Assembly (NCBI GenBank): GCA_046330435.1
Contig: JAXLST010000007.1
Coordinates: 186,001 to 250,000 of the forward strand
DNA from: Ga0077560 sp046330435
Lineage (GTDB): Bacteria; Actinomycetota; Thermoleophilia; Miltoncostaeales; Miltoncostaeaceae
Direction: 5' to 3'
DNA length: 64,000 nt
Shown piece after piece: positions 25,370-33,776 of this stretch (its first letter is position 1; each line of letters starts with the position of its first letter). A model generated the notes under the pieces. That model was not told where the DNA came from. It worked only from the letters and a program-made list of their open reading frames with translations, and ran no database searches. Position numbers and translations under genes: made by a program.

Positions 25370-26642
25370 TCAGCACGCGCGTCACGCGCTGGCCCCGCAT
25401 CTCGTCGACGGTGAAGCCGATGCCGTCGCGCTCCACGTGCTCGCCGGCCCTCGGCAGCCGCCCGAGCGCATCGAACACCAGGCCGCCCACCGACTCGTAG
25501 GGGCCCTCGGGCAGCTCGTGCCCGATGAGGTCGGACGCCTCGCCGACCCCCAGTGAGGCGCGCACCAGCCAGTCGGTCACGCCGACGCGCTGGGCGGGGG
25601 TCACGGGCATGTCGAACTCGTCGTCGATCTCGCCGACGATCTCCTCGATGAGGTCCTCGAGCGTCACGACGCCGGCGACCGACCCGTACTCGTCCACGAC
25701 GACCGCCAGGTGGTCGCGCCCGCGCCGGAACCGGGCGAGCAGGTCGTCCAGGCGGGAGGTCTCGAGCACCAGCTGGGCCGGGCGCAGCAGCGGCGCCAGG
25801 TCCGAGGGGGGCTGGGGCGCGTCCATCGCCTCCAGCAGGCGCCGCACGTGCAGCGTGCCGCGGATGTCGTCCAGGTCGCCGCCGTGCACCGGGTACCGCG
25901 TGTACGGGTGCTTGCGCACCACCGCGGCGGCCTCCCCGGGGCGCATCCCGATGTTGAGGGCCACCACGTCCGGTCGCGGCACCATCACGGTGCGCACCTG
26001 CTGCTCGGGCAGCTCCAGGACGCCGCGCAGCATCCGCTGCTCGTCCTCCTCGATGATCCCCTCCTCGCCGGCGGACTCCACCAGCAGGCGCAGCTCCTCG
26101 GCGGACCGCTGCCCGAGCACCGACGGCTCCGGCAGCCCGAGCGCGCGCGTGGTGAGCCGCGACAGCCGCTCCAGCACCGACACGAACGGCCGGAACAGGG
26201 CGGTGAAGGCCCGCACGGGGCCGATCACGGCCATCGCCACGCGCTCGGGATCCGCCAGGCACGCGGTCTTGGGGACGATCTCGCCCAGCACCACCGTGAG
26301 GGCCGTGACCAGCGAGAACGCCACCGCGACGCTCAGCACGAACGGGATGGTGTCGCCCAGGGTGCCGCCCAGCGGGTCGAACACGTCGCCCACCAGCCGG
26401 CGCACCGCCGGCTCGCCGACGGCACCGGCGCCCAGGGAGGAGGCGGTGATCGCCACCTGGACGGCGGAGATGAACCGCGTGGGGTCGGCCTGCACCTCCA
26501 CCACGCGCTCGGCGCGTGATGATCCCTCCTTGGCGAGTTCCCGCAGCCGGAGCGGGTTCGCGGACACGAACGCGTACTCCGCCGCGACGAAGAAGGCGTT
26601 CCAGGCGACGATGAGGGTGAGCGCGATGAGGCCGAGGAGCAC
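25332..26642 (-). CDS. CNNM/CBS-domain membrane protein (HlyC/CorC type)
   Basis: The 436-residue protein has an N-terminal CNNM (DUF21) transmembrane domain (about residues 1-190, NAFFVAAEYAFV, VVLGEIVPK), two CBS domains (about 205-335, MVPRPDVVAL, VVVDEYGSVAGVVTLEDL) and a C-terminal CorC_HlyC domain. Such proteins act in magnesium or cobalt efflux or tolerance. The frame is open further upstream to 26795, but GTG 26642 has GGAGG 9 bp away and gives the normal family length. Confidence 0.9.
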   Translation of the reverse strand: MLLGLIALTLIVAWNAFFVAAEYAFVSANPLRLRELAKEGSSRAERVVEVQADPTRFISAVQVAITASSLGAGAVGEPAVRRLVGDVFDPLGGTLGDTIPFVLSVAVAFSLVTALTVVLGEIVPKTACLADPERVAMAVIGPVRAFTALFRPFVSVLERLSRLTTRALGLPEPSVLGQRSAEELRLLVESAGEEGIIEEDEQRMLRGVLELPEQQVRTVMVPRPDVVALNIGMRPGEAAAVVRKHPYTRYPVHGGDLDDIRGTLHVRRLLEAMDAPQPPSDLAPLLRPAQLVLETSRLDDLLARFRRGRDHLAVVVDEYGSVAGVVTLEDLIEEIVGEIDDEFDMPVTPAQRVGVTDWLVRASLGVGEASDLIGHELPEGPYESVGGLVFDALGRLPRAGEHVERDGIGFTVDEMRGQRVTRVLISLPSGSAPEAP

Positions 26643-26771
26643 GGCCGGCGACCTCCGGGTGGGCGTGTGGCGGTCACCGGCGAGTATGCCCGCATCTGCG
26701 GCCGCGCACGCCGGACCCACCGTCTGATCCCAAACTTCCTGATCGTTGGTATAAGCTGCACCCGCAGCGGA

Positions 26772-26899
26772 CCCCCGCACCGGGGGCCCGGCCACGCCAT
26801 GCCAGGGGTGTGATGCAGATGCTGAGGGGCTTCCGTGCCCTCCTCGCCGCGCCGGACGCGGTCCCGTCGGGACCGGCGCGCCCGCACTGAGCGTGCGGG
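26772..26899 (+). promoter_or_regulatory. Structured leader with short ORF before the ABC importer
   Basis: Upstream of the ATPase gene are three hairpins: CCCCCG/CGGGGG (26772-26786), CGGTCCCG/CGGGACCG (about 26859-26875) and CCCGCAC/GTGCGGG (26881-26899). A 25-codon frame (26813-26890, starting MQMLRGFRALL) ends with TGA inside the loop of the last hairpin, nine bases before the ATPase GTG and in the same frame. It may couple translation or reflect a broken N-terminus. No TPP, SAM or cobalamin riboswitch consensus was found. Confidence 0.4.
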
Positions 26900-27679
26900 G
26901 TGAGCAAGCGGTACAACACGGGCGCGCACGCGCTCACCGAGACCTCGATCGACGTCGCCGAGGGCGAGTTCGTCTCGCTGGTCGGGCCGTCGGGCTGCGG
27001 CAAGTCCACCCTGCTGGGGATGATCGCCGGCCTGCTGGCCCCCGACACGGGCGCCATCGAGCTGGACGGGGAGTCCGTGACCGGGCGTCCCGGCGGCGGC
27101 CGCGCGATGGTGTTCCAGGACGCCGCGCTCATGCCGTGGCTGTCGGTGCGCCACAACGTGGAGTACGGGCTGCGGGCCCAGCGGGTGCCCCGCGCGGAGC
27201 GCCGTGAGCGGGCCATGGACGCCCTCGCGATGGTGCACCTGGAGCACGTGGCCGACCGCCACCCCCACGAGCTCTCCGGCGGCATGCGCCAGCGGGTCGC
27301 GATCGCCCGCGCGCTGGTGCTGCGCCCCCGGGTGCTGCTCATGGACGAGCCCTTCTCCGCGCTCGACGCGCAGACCCGCACCGTGCTCCACGAGGAGCTG
27401 CAGCGCATCTACCTCGAGACCCGCCCCGCCGTGGTGTTCGTGACCCACAACCTCATGGAGGCGGCGTTCCTGGCGGACACCGTCTACCTGCTGTCCTCCG
27501 GCCCCGGCCGCATCGTCAAGCGGTACACGGTGGACGTCGACCGGCCCCGGGACGAGCGCGACCCGCGCCTCACCGCGATCCGGAACGACATGCTCGAGCG
27601 GATGCGCGAGGAGGCGCACGCCCAGGCCGCCGCCACGGGCCGCCCGCCGCTCGCCGCGACGTCGGCGGCCGCCGGATGA
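26900..27679 (+). CDS. NitT/TauT-type ABC transporter, ATP-binding protein
   Basis: The 259-residue protein has Walker A GPSGCGKST (near residue 30), Q-loop VFQDAALMPWL, signature LSGGMRQR and Walker B VLLMDEPFSALD, followed by the THNLMEA switch. It powers import of an organic anion such as sulfonate, nitrate or a pyrimidine precursor together with the next two genes. The usual first beta strand is missing: GTG 26900 encodes the V of VSKRY, while PALSVRG, which looks like the lost strand, is encoded in another frame just upstream. A frameshift or an unusual start is possible. Confidence 0.87.
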   Translation: MSKRYNTGAHALTETSIDVAEGEFVSLVGPSGCGKSTLLGMIAGLLAPDTGAIELDGESVTGRPGGGRAMVFQDAALMPWLSVRHNVEYGLRAQRVPRAERRERAMDALAMVHLEHVADRHPHELSGGMRQRVAIARALVLRPRVLLMDEPFSALDAQTRTVLHEELQRIYLETRPAVVFVTHNLMEAAFLADTVYLLSSGPGRIVKRYTVDVDRPRDERDPRLTAIRNDMLERMREEAHAQAAATGRPPLAATSAAAG

Positions 27680-28500
27680 CGGCGGAGGCGGGGACCTCGG
27701 CCGGCCTGCCGGGCGCGGGCGCCGCGCGCACCACGCTCATGTGGCTCGTGCGCCGCCTGTGGCTGGTGGCCCTGCTGCTGGGCGTGTGGTGGCTCATCAC
27801 GCGCGCGGGGTGGGTGAGCGAGGTCAAGCTGCCGCCCCCCGGGCAGGTGTGGGACGAGCTCGGCAACGCCTTCCGCGACCGCGACCTGGCCGGCGCCGTG
27901 GGGAGCACCCTGGGCCGGCTCGTGCAGGGCTGGGCGCTGGGCGTGGTCGCCGCCGTGGCCATCGGCCTGCTGTCCGCGGCGGTGCCGTTCGTGGAGGACG
28001 GCGTCCGCCCGCTCATGTCCGGGCTGCAGGCGGTCCCGACCATCGCCTTCCTGCCGCTGGCGATCCTGTGGTTCGGCTACGGCCCCGCCGCGGTGCTGGC
28101 GATCACGGTGTTCGGCACCTTCAAGCCCATGACGCTCGCCACGATCAGCGCGGTGCACCAGATCTCCCCGACGCTGCGGCAGGCCGGCCGCGCGATGGGC
28201 GCCGACGGGGTGTTCTTCCAGCGCACGCTGGTGTTCCCCGCCACCGTCCCGGCGCTGGTGACCGGGCTGCGGCTCTCCTGGGCGTTCGCCTGGCGGTCGC
28301 TGATGGCCGCCGAGCTCATCGTGGGCGGCACCCCGGGCCTCGGGCAGCTGCTCGAGGAGGGGCGCGAGCTCAACGACATCCAGCTGGTCATCGGCGTGAT
28401 CGTGGTGATCGCCGCCATCGGGATCGTGGTGGAGCAGGTCGCGTTCACGCGGTTCGAGCGTTGGGTGAAGCATCGGTGGGGGCTTGCCACCCCGGTGTAG
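27676..28500 (+). CDS. NitT/TauT-type ABC transporter, permease
   Basis: The 274-residue protein has about six hydrophobic segments and the permease EAA-loop sequence AGRAMGADGVFFQRTLVFP that docks the ATPase. PTIAFLPLAILWFGYG is typical of the SsuC/TauC family. The ATG overlaps the ATPase stop by 4 bp, and its own 3' end overlaps the binding-protein gene by 17 bp. An Ala/Gly-rich N-terminal tail of about 20 residues precedes the first helix. Confidence 0.92.
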   Translation: MTAEAGTSAGLPGAGAARTTLMWLVRRLWLVALLLGVWWLITRAGWVSEVKLPPPGQVWDELGNAFRDRDLAGAVGSTLGRLVQGWALGVVAAVAIGLLSAAVPFVEDGVRPLMSGLQAVPTIAFLPLAILWFGYGPAAVLAITVFGTFKPMTLATISAVHQISPTLRQAGRAMGADGVFFQRTLVFPATVPALVTGLRLSWAFAWRSLMAAELIVGGTPGLGQLLEEGRELNDIQLVIGVIVVIAAIGIVVEQVAFTRFERWVKHRWGLATPV

Positions 28501-29452
28501 CCGCCTCGCCGCCCTCGCCGCGGTCCTCGCGCTGCTGCTGGCCCTCGCCGGCTGCGGCGGCGGGTCCGGCGACGGCGGCGAGATGCGGCTCGGCTACTTC
28601 CCGAACATCACCCACGGGCCGGCGCTGATCGGCATCGAGGAGGGGGTCTTCGACCGGGAGGTCACCGCGATGCCGGTGAAGCCCGAGAAGTTCGCCACCG
28701 GCACCGAGGCGGTCGCCGCCATGCTCGCCGGGTCGCTGGACGCCTCCTACATCGGCATGGGCCCGGTCATCACCACCCTCAGCCGCGCGCCGGGGTCGAT
28801 CCGCGTGCTGGCGGGCGTGGGGGAGGCCGGCGCGGACCTGGTGGTGCGGCGCGGCTCGGGCATCCGCACCGTCGCGGACCTCCGCGGCAAGAAGGTCGGC
28901 TTCCCGGGCTTCGGCAACACGCAGGACATGACCCTGCGCCTGGTGCTCGAGGAGGCGGGGCTCAGCACGTCGCGCGGCGACCCGGACGTCCGCCTGGTGC
29001 GCATCCGCAACGCCGACCTCAGGACCGCCTTCGAGCGGGGCGCCCTGGACGCGGCGCTGCCGCCGGAGCCGTGGGGGTCGGTGCTCGAACAGGCCGGTCT
29101 GGCCGACGAGCTGGTCCCCGCCGACCGGATCCTGGGCGGGCACTACCCCACCACGGTGCTGGTGGTGCGCTCCGAGTTCGCGGACGCCCACCCCGAGGCG
29201 GTCGCCCAGCTGGTCGCCGCCAACCGGGAGCTGGTGCGCCTCGCACGTGACCCGCAGCGGGTGGCGGACGCCTTCGTGGCGACCGTCAAGAGCAACAAGC
29301 TCGACCCGGAGCTGCTGCTCGGCGCCATCCGCACCAACATCCCCACCACCGACGTGAACCGGGCCGGCACGGCCGCCCTGCTGCGCGCCGCCGAGGACGC
29401 CGGGTACATGGCCGACCCGGTGTCGCTCGACCAGCTGCTGCCCGCCGGATAG
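28484..29452 (+). CDS. NitT/TauT-type substrate-binding lipoprotein
   Basis: The 322-residue protein has a lipoprotein signal ending LALAGC (Cys near residue 24) and a periplasmic-binding fold of the NMT1/SsuA type with LGYFPNITHGPALIG at its start and FPGFGNTQDM in the ligand-binding half. Substrates of this family include sulfonates, nitrate and thiamin precursors; the ligand cannot be read here. A TTG start at 28484 is inferred because a TGA lies five codons upstream in frame and no ATG or GTG is available. Confidence 0.88.
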   Translation: MPPRCSRLAALAAVLALLLALAGCGGGSGDGGEMRLGYFPNITHGPALIGIEEGVFDREVTAMPVKPEKFATGTEAVAAMLAGSLDASYIGMGPVITTLSRAPGSIRVLAGVGEAGADLVVRRGSGIRTVADLRGKKVGFPGFGNTQDMTLRLVLEEAGLSTSRGDPDVRLVRIRNADLRTAFERGALDAALPPEPWGSVLEQAGLADELVPADRILGGHYPTTVLVVRSEFADAHPEAVAQLVAANRELVRLARDPQRVADAFVATVKSNKLDPELLLGAIRTNIPTTDVNRAGTAALLRAAEDAGYMADPVSLDQLLPAG

Positions 29453-29548
29453 CCCGGAGGGCCCGGGACCCCGGGCGGGACGGAGGAGTCCGGGACGGCG
29501 GGTCGAATGTGCGCCGGGAAGGTCCCTGCCGTCCGTCGAGGCGTATCC

Positions 29549-30340
29549 ATGTCACGTCCAGCGCTCGTCCTGGCACTCGCCAACCAGAAGGGCGGGGTCG
29601 CCAAGACCACCACCACCGTCAACCTCGGGGTCGCGCTGCGCCAGCAGGGCTACCGCGTGCTCGCGGTGGATCTCGATCCGCAGAGCAACCTCTCCATGAG
29701 CCAGGGCATCGACGTCGAGCACCTGGAGACCACGATGTACGACGTCCTGGTGCGCGGGGTGCCGCTCACCGAGACGCTGCACGTGCGGGAGATCGACGTC
29801 GCCGCCGCCGGCATCGAGCTGGCGGGCGCGGAGCTCGCGCTCAGCGCCACCATCGGCCGGGAGCGCGCCCTGGAGCGCGCCATCAAGCCGCTGCGGCACG
29901 CCTACGACGTCATCCTGCTCGACACGCCGCCGTCGCTCGGCCTGCTGACCATCAACGCGATGGTCGCCGCGCAGGGCGTGATCGTGCCGGTGCAGTGCGA
30001 GTACCTGTCGCTGCGCGGCCTCGCGCAGCTGCAGGCCACGCTGGAACAGGTCCGGGAGAACCTCAACCCGGACGTGCGCATCATGGGGATCGTCCCCACG
30101 ATGTACGACGGCAGGACGGTCCACGGCCGCGAGGCGGTGGACGTGCTGCAGCAGAGCTTCGGGGACATCGTCTTCGACGTGCGGATCGGCAAGACCATCC
30201 GCTTCGCCGAGGCGCCGGTCCGCGGGAGGAGCGTCCTCTCGTACGACCCGGACGGACAGGCCGCGCGCTGGTACCGCCAGCTCGCGCGGGAGGTGATCAC
30301 TCGGGAGCTGAGCCCCGAGCTCCAGGAGGTGCGCGCATGA
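29549..30340 (+). CDS. ParA/Soj-type ATPase, linked to ftsZ
   Basis: The 263-residue protein is a ParA-family ATPase with deviant Walker A KGGVAKTT (near residue 14), LAVDLDPQSN and LLDTPPSLG. It binds DNA or membranes and forms dynamic gradients that position chromosomes, plasmids, chemoreceptors or the division ring. No parB gene follows; instead the ftsZ-type gene overlaps its stop by 4 bp. That favours a role in placing division or another apparatus, as in orphan ParA proteins. ATG 29549 is preferred to an upstream ATG because it matches the family N-terminus. Confidence 0.88.
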   Translation: MSRPALVLALANQKGGVAKTTTTVNLGVALRQQGYRVLAVDLDPQSNLSMSQGIDVEHLETTMYDVLVRGVPLTETLHVREIDVAAAGIELAGAELALSATIGRERALERAIKPLRHAYDVILLDTPPSLGLLTINAMVAAQGVIVPVQCEYLSLRGLAQLQATLEQVRENLNPDVRIMGIVPTMYDGRTVHGREAVDVLQQSFGDIVFDVRIGKTIRFAEAPVRGRSVLSYDPDGQAARWYRQLAREVITRELSPELQEVRA

Positions 30341-31614
30341 ACGGACGCCACGAACGCGCGAGCATGCGCGAGGGACCGCTCACCGAGCTGTTCCGCAACA
30401 CCGAGGCGATGCGCGGGGCGCCGCGCGAGGAGCACGTCGCCCCGGAGCCCGAGTACCGGCCGTACGACGCCAACAACTACCTCGCGGTGATCCGCGTGGT
30501 GGGCGTGGGCGGCGCGGGCTGCAACGCCATCAACCGGATGGTCGAGGCGGGCCTGCGCGGCGTCGAGTTCGTCGCCATCAACACCGACCGGCAGGCGCTC
30601 GACTCGTGCGACGCGGACGTGGCCATCCCCGTGGGCGTGGAGCTCACGCGCGGGCGCGGCACCGGCGGCGACCTGGAGAAGGGCGAGCTCTCCATGAAGG
30701 AGAGCGAGGACCACATCCGCCGCGTGCTGCGCGGCAGCGACCTGGTGTTCATCGCCGCGGGCGAGGGCGGCGGCACCGGCACGGGCGGCGCGCCCGTGGT
30801 CGCGAAGATCGCCCGGGAGCTGGGCGCCCTCACCGTCGCCGTGGTCACCCGGCCGTTCGGCTTCGAGGGCAACCGCCGCGTGAAGACCGCCGAGGAGGGC
30901 CTCAAGCGCCTCCACGAGACGGCGGACACCGTCATCGTGATCCCGAACGACCGCCTCATGTCGGTCCTGGAGCGCGGCACCAGCATGGTGGACGCCTTCC
31001 GGGTCACCGACGACCTGCTGCGGCAGGGCGTGCAGGGCATCTGCGACCTCATCACGCTGCCGGGCCTCATCAACCTGGACTTCGCGGACGTCCGCACGGT
31101 CATCCGCGACGCCGGCACCGCGCTGCTCGGCATCGGGTACGCGGGCGGTGGCAACCGCGCCGCGGACGCCGCGCAGGCCGCGATCTCCTCGCCGCTGCTG
31201 GAGACCCCCATCGACGGCGCCAAGGGTGTGCTGCTGGGCATCACCGGCGGCCCGGACCTGTCGCTCATGGAGATCAGCGAGGCGGCCGACGTGGTCGCCG
31301 CGGCAGCGGACCCCGACGCGAACATCATCTTCGGGGCGAGCATCGACCCGAACCTCTCGGGCCAGGTGTGGGTCACGGTCGTCGCCGCGAACCTCACCGG
31401 CGAGCGGTCCGTGCCGGCCGCCCCGCCGGCGGCCGAGCCCGCGCCGTCGCGTCCGGTGGCCCGTCCGGTGCCGACCCGCCAGCAGCAGCTGCAGCAGGTC
31501 CCGCCGGTGCAGCAGCGCCCCTCCGTGGGCGGGGTGCCGCTCGAGCAGATCATGGCCCCCGTCCGCACGCCGGTGACGCTGCCCGCGGCGCCGGTGAACG
31601 GCAGCTCGGAGTAG
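30337..31614 (+). CDS. ftsZ: FtsZ-family tubulin-like GTPase
   Basis: The 425-residue protein has all FtsZ core motifs: VGVGGAGCNAINRM, the GTP-binding signature GGGTGTGGAP, TRPFGFEG and the T7 loop NLDFADVRTV. It polymerises with GTP to form a division ring. Unusual features are a charged N-terminal extension of about 47 residues and a Pro/Gln-rich C-terminus without a recognisable conserved C-terminal peptide (no DIPxFLR-like sequence; it ends near PLEQIMAPVRTP). It may be a second FtsZ or a divergent main one. AGGAGG lies 7 bp before the ATG, which overlaps the parA stop. Confidence 0.93.
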   Translation: MNGRHERASMREGPLTELFRNTEAMRGAPREEHVAPEPEYRPYDANNYLAVIRVVGVGGAGCNAINRMVEAGLRGVEFVAINTDRQALDSCDADVAIPVGVELTRGRGTGGDLEKGELSMKESEDHIRRVLRGSDLVFIAAGEGGGTGTGGAPVVAKIARELGALTVAVVTRPFGFEGNRRVKTAEEGLKRLHETADTVIVIPNDRLMSVLERGTSMVDAFRVTDDLLRQGVQGICDLITLPGLINLDFADVRTVIRDAGTALLGIGYAGGGNRAADAAQAAISSPLLETPIDGAKGVLLGITGGPDLSLMEISEAADVVAAAADPDANIIFGASIDPNLSGQVWVTVVAANLTGERSVPAAPPAAEPAPSRPVARPVPTRQQQLQQVPPVQQRPSVGGVPLEQIMAPVRTPVTLPAAPVNGSSE

Positions 31615-31619
31615 TCCCC

Positions 31620-33197
31620 ACGCCGGCGCTCACCGGCGTCGTCGCCGCAGGGCACCCGGCGTCCGCGCATGCGGGCGCCGAGGCCCTCGCCCGGGGCGGC
31701 TCCGCGGTGGACGCCGTGGTCGCCGCCGCCTTCGCGGCCGCGGTGGCCGAGAGCCCGCTCACCGGGCCGGGCGCCGGCGGGTTCATGCTCGTGCGTCCCC
31801 CCGGCGGCCCCGCGGTGCTGCTGGACTTCTTCGTCGCCGTGCCCGGCCTGGGGCCCGGCGGCCGGCGGCTGCGCCCCGAGGACCTGCACGCCTACACCGT
31901 GGAGTTCGGCGACGCCGAGCAGGTGTTCCACATCGGGTCCGCGTCGGTGGCGGTGCCCGGGATGGTGCAGGGCCTGCTCACCGCATGGGAGCGATACGGC
32001 CGGCTCCCCCTGCCGCAGCTCACGGCCCCCGCGGTGCGCCTGGGCCGCGAGGGGTTCGAGCTGAGCGCCCAGGCCGGCTATCTGCACGCGATCCTGGCCG
32101 GGATGCTCACCCACACGCCCGACGCCGCGGCCGTGTACGCGCCGGACGGACGCGTGCTGGGGGAGGGCGACCGCATCCGCCTGCCGCAGCTCGCCGACAC
32201 GCTGGAGGAGCTGGGCCGCACCGGCGCCTCCGCGATGGCCCCGGGCGGCTGGCTGTCGGCGGCGATCCTCGACGGCCTGCGCGACATGGGCGGCCTGGTG
32301 ACCGCGGAGGACCTCGCCGCCTACCGGGTCGTCGAGCGCCCGCCCCTGCGGGTGGCGTTCCGTGGGCTCACGATGCTCACCAACCCGCCGCCCAGCTCCG
32401 GCGGGGTGCTCATCGCCGCCGCGCTCGCGGCGCTGTCGGCGGGCCGGCCCGTCACGGGGGACGTGCCGCACTTCGCGGCGATCGCCGCGGCCGGGGAGGC
32501 CGCCAACGCCCTGCGCGACGACGATTTCGCGACCGGTCTGCACGACGAGGACTTCCTGGAGCGCTTCTGGGCGCGCGTCGCCGAGGGCGGCGGGGCGGGG
32601 GGCGCGAGCCGCGGCCCCAACGGCACCACCCACGTGAGCGCGGTCGACGCGGACGGGGGCATGGCGAGCCTGTCCAGCAGCAACGGCGCGGGGTCGGGCG
32701 TGATGCTGCCCGGCACGGGCTTCCTGCTGAACAACATGCTGGGCGAGGAGGACCTCAACCCGGGCGGGTTCGGCGCCGCCGACCCGGGGCTGCGGCTCAC
32801 CTCGATGATGGCGCCCACCCTGCTGCTGGACGGCGGCGCCCCCCGCATCGCGATCGGCTCCGCGGGCTCGAACCGCCTGCGCTCGGCGATCCTGCAGACG
32901 ATCGTGAGCATCGTCGACGGCGGGCTGCCGATCCGCGATGCGGTGCACCGCCCCCGGGTGCACCACGAGTCCGGGGGCGTGGACGTGGAGGGCGGGGTCC
33001 CGGAGGAGGCCTGCGCGGCGCTGGAGGCGGCCGGGTATCGTCTGCGCCGCTGGGGCGGCATGAACCTCTTCTTCGGAGGTGTCAGCGCCGCGGGATTCGT
33101 GGATGGCGCGCTGGGCGGCGCGGGTGACCCCCGCCGCGGGGGCGCCGCCGCGGGCGTGACGCCCGCGGGGGAGGTGATCGAGCTATCGACGGCGTGA
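31620..33197 (+). CDS. Gamma-glutamyltransferase family protein (no canonical start)
   Basis: The frame encodes about 525 residues of a gamma-glutamyltransferase: GVVAAGHP and RGGSAVDAVVAAA at the start, PPSSGG in the middle and the autoprocessing site NGTTHVSAVD with nucleophile Thr about residue 336. Such enzymes cleave gamma-glutamyl bonds, as in glutathione. No ATG, GTG or TTG exists in frame before the conserved N-terminus for over 40 codons. ACG at 31620 lies 8 bp after GGAG (31608-31611) and is the best candidate. No signal peptide is seen, so the enzyme may be cytoplasmic. Confidence 0.88.
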   Translation, partial: TPALTGVVAAGHPASAHAGAEALARGGSAVDAVVAAAFAAAVAESPLTGPGAGGFMLVRPPGGPAVLLDFFVAVPGLGPGGRRLRPEDLHAYTVEFGDAEQVFHIGSASVAVPGMVQGLLTAWERYGRLPLPQLTAPAVRLGREGFELSAQAGYLHAILAGMLTHTPDAAAVYAPDGRVLGEGDRIRLPQLADTLEELGRTGASAMAPGGWLSAAILDGLRDMGGLVTAEDLAAYRVVERPPLRVAFRGLTMLTNPPPSSGGVLIAAALAALSAGRPVTGDVPHFAAIAAAGEAANALRDDDFATGLHDEDFLERFWARVAEGGGAGGASRGPNGTTHVSAVDADGGMASLSSSNGAGSGVMLPGTGFLLNNMLGEEDLNPGGFGAADPGLRLTSMMAPTLLLDGGAPRIAIGSAGSNRLRSAILQTIVSIVDGGLPIRDAVHRPRVHHESGGVDVEGGVPEEACAALEAAGYRLRRWGGMNLFFGGVSAAGFVDGALGGAGDPRRGGAAAGVTPAGEVIELSTA

Positions 33198-33487
33198 GCG
33201 TCGAGGTGGACGGCGTGGAGTACCGGATGGTTCCGGAGGCCGTGCGCACCTCGCTGAGCGACAGCGCCCCCATGCTGTGGGGGTTTCCCGTGCACGTGAT
33301 GCGCGGCGACGAGACCGTGTGCGTGAAGACCTGCTTCGTGGGGCGCGTGAGCGTGCACGCGAAGGACCCGGAGGCCCCGGACGGGCCGTCGGAGAAGCTG
33401 TTCCCGCTCGTCCACGAGCTGGCCCTCGAACGGGTGCGCGCCCGCATCGAGAAGGGCGAGCTGGACGACGAGATCGTCTTCGCCTGA
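33194..33487 (+). CDS. Small protein of unknown function
   Basis: The 97-residue protein begins SVEVDGVEYRMVPEAVR and reads like a small globular protein with alternating strands, then a helical end (KLFPLVHELALERVRARIE). Its GTG overlaps the gamma-glutamyltransferase stop by 4 bp. A short hairpin follows the stop. No family was recognised. Confidence 0.65.
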   Translation: MSVEVDGVEYRMVPEAVRTSLSDSAPMLWGFPVHVMRGDETVCVKTCFVGRVSVHAKDPEAPDGPSEKLFPLVHELALERVRARIEKGELDDEIVFA

Positions 33488-33503
33488 CCCTCGAGTAGAG
33501 GGT
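33487..33503. terminator. Short hairpin between convergent genes
   Basis: ACCCTC and GAGGGT form a 6-bp stem around GAGTA in the 19-bp gap between the stops of two convergent genes. Confidence 0.4.
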
Positions 33504-33506
33504 GAG

Positions 33507-33776
33507 CTAGCCGGCCAGCGGGCCGGCGCCGGGGCGGTCGCTCAGCTCGAGCGCCCGGATGGTGACCTCCGACCCGTCGTGCGGCACGTGCACCGCCAGA
33601 CGGCGGGGCGGGGTGCGCTGCACGAACGTGAAGTTCCACTCCGCCGCGGTCCACCCTGCCCAGGTGAGCACCAGCTCCTCGGCCTCCGGGTGGGCCTGCG
33701 CGAGCGCGCTCCGCGCCGTGGTGAGCGCGTTGGCGCCCGGGTTCCCCAGCAGCTCCCGGATCTGCCGCTCGTTCAC
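33507..33776 (-). CDS. Small protein of unknown function, ygfZ operon
   Basis: The 89-residue protein (GTG start at 33776) begins with a helical stretch (NERQIRELLGNPGANALT) and ends in strands (RRLAVHVPHDGSEVTIRAL). The start overlaps the ygfZ stop by 4 bp, making it the last gene of the LON-ygfZ operon on the reverse strand. No family was recognised. Confidence 0.6.
   Translation of the reverse strand: MNERQIRELLGNPGANALTTARSALAQAHPEAEELVLTWAGWTAAEWNFTFVQRTPPRRLAVHVPHDGSEVTIRALELSDRPGAGPLAG

Noticed and set aside
26643..26899. Possible TPP, SAM or cobalamin riboswitch before the ABC importer
   Set aside because: Hairpins are present, but no conserved core of these riboswitch classes could be matched.
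26893..27207. Alternative forward frame starting at GTG 26893
   Set aside because: It gives an Arg-rich sequence without ABC motifs; only its first residues (the VRG of PALSVRG) resemble the missing ATPase N-terminus, which is reported as a separate observation.
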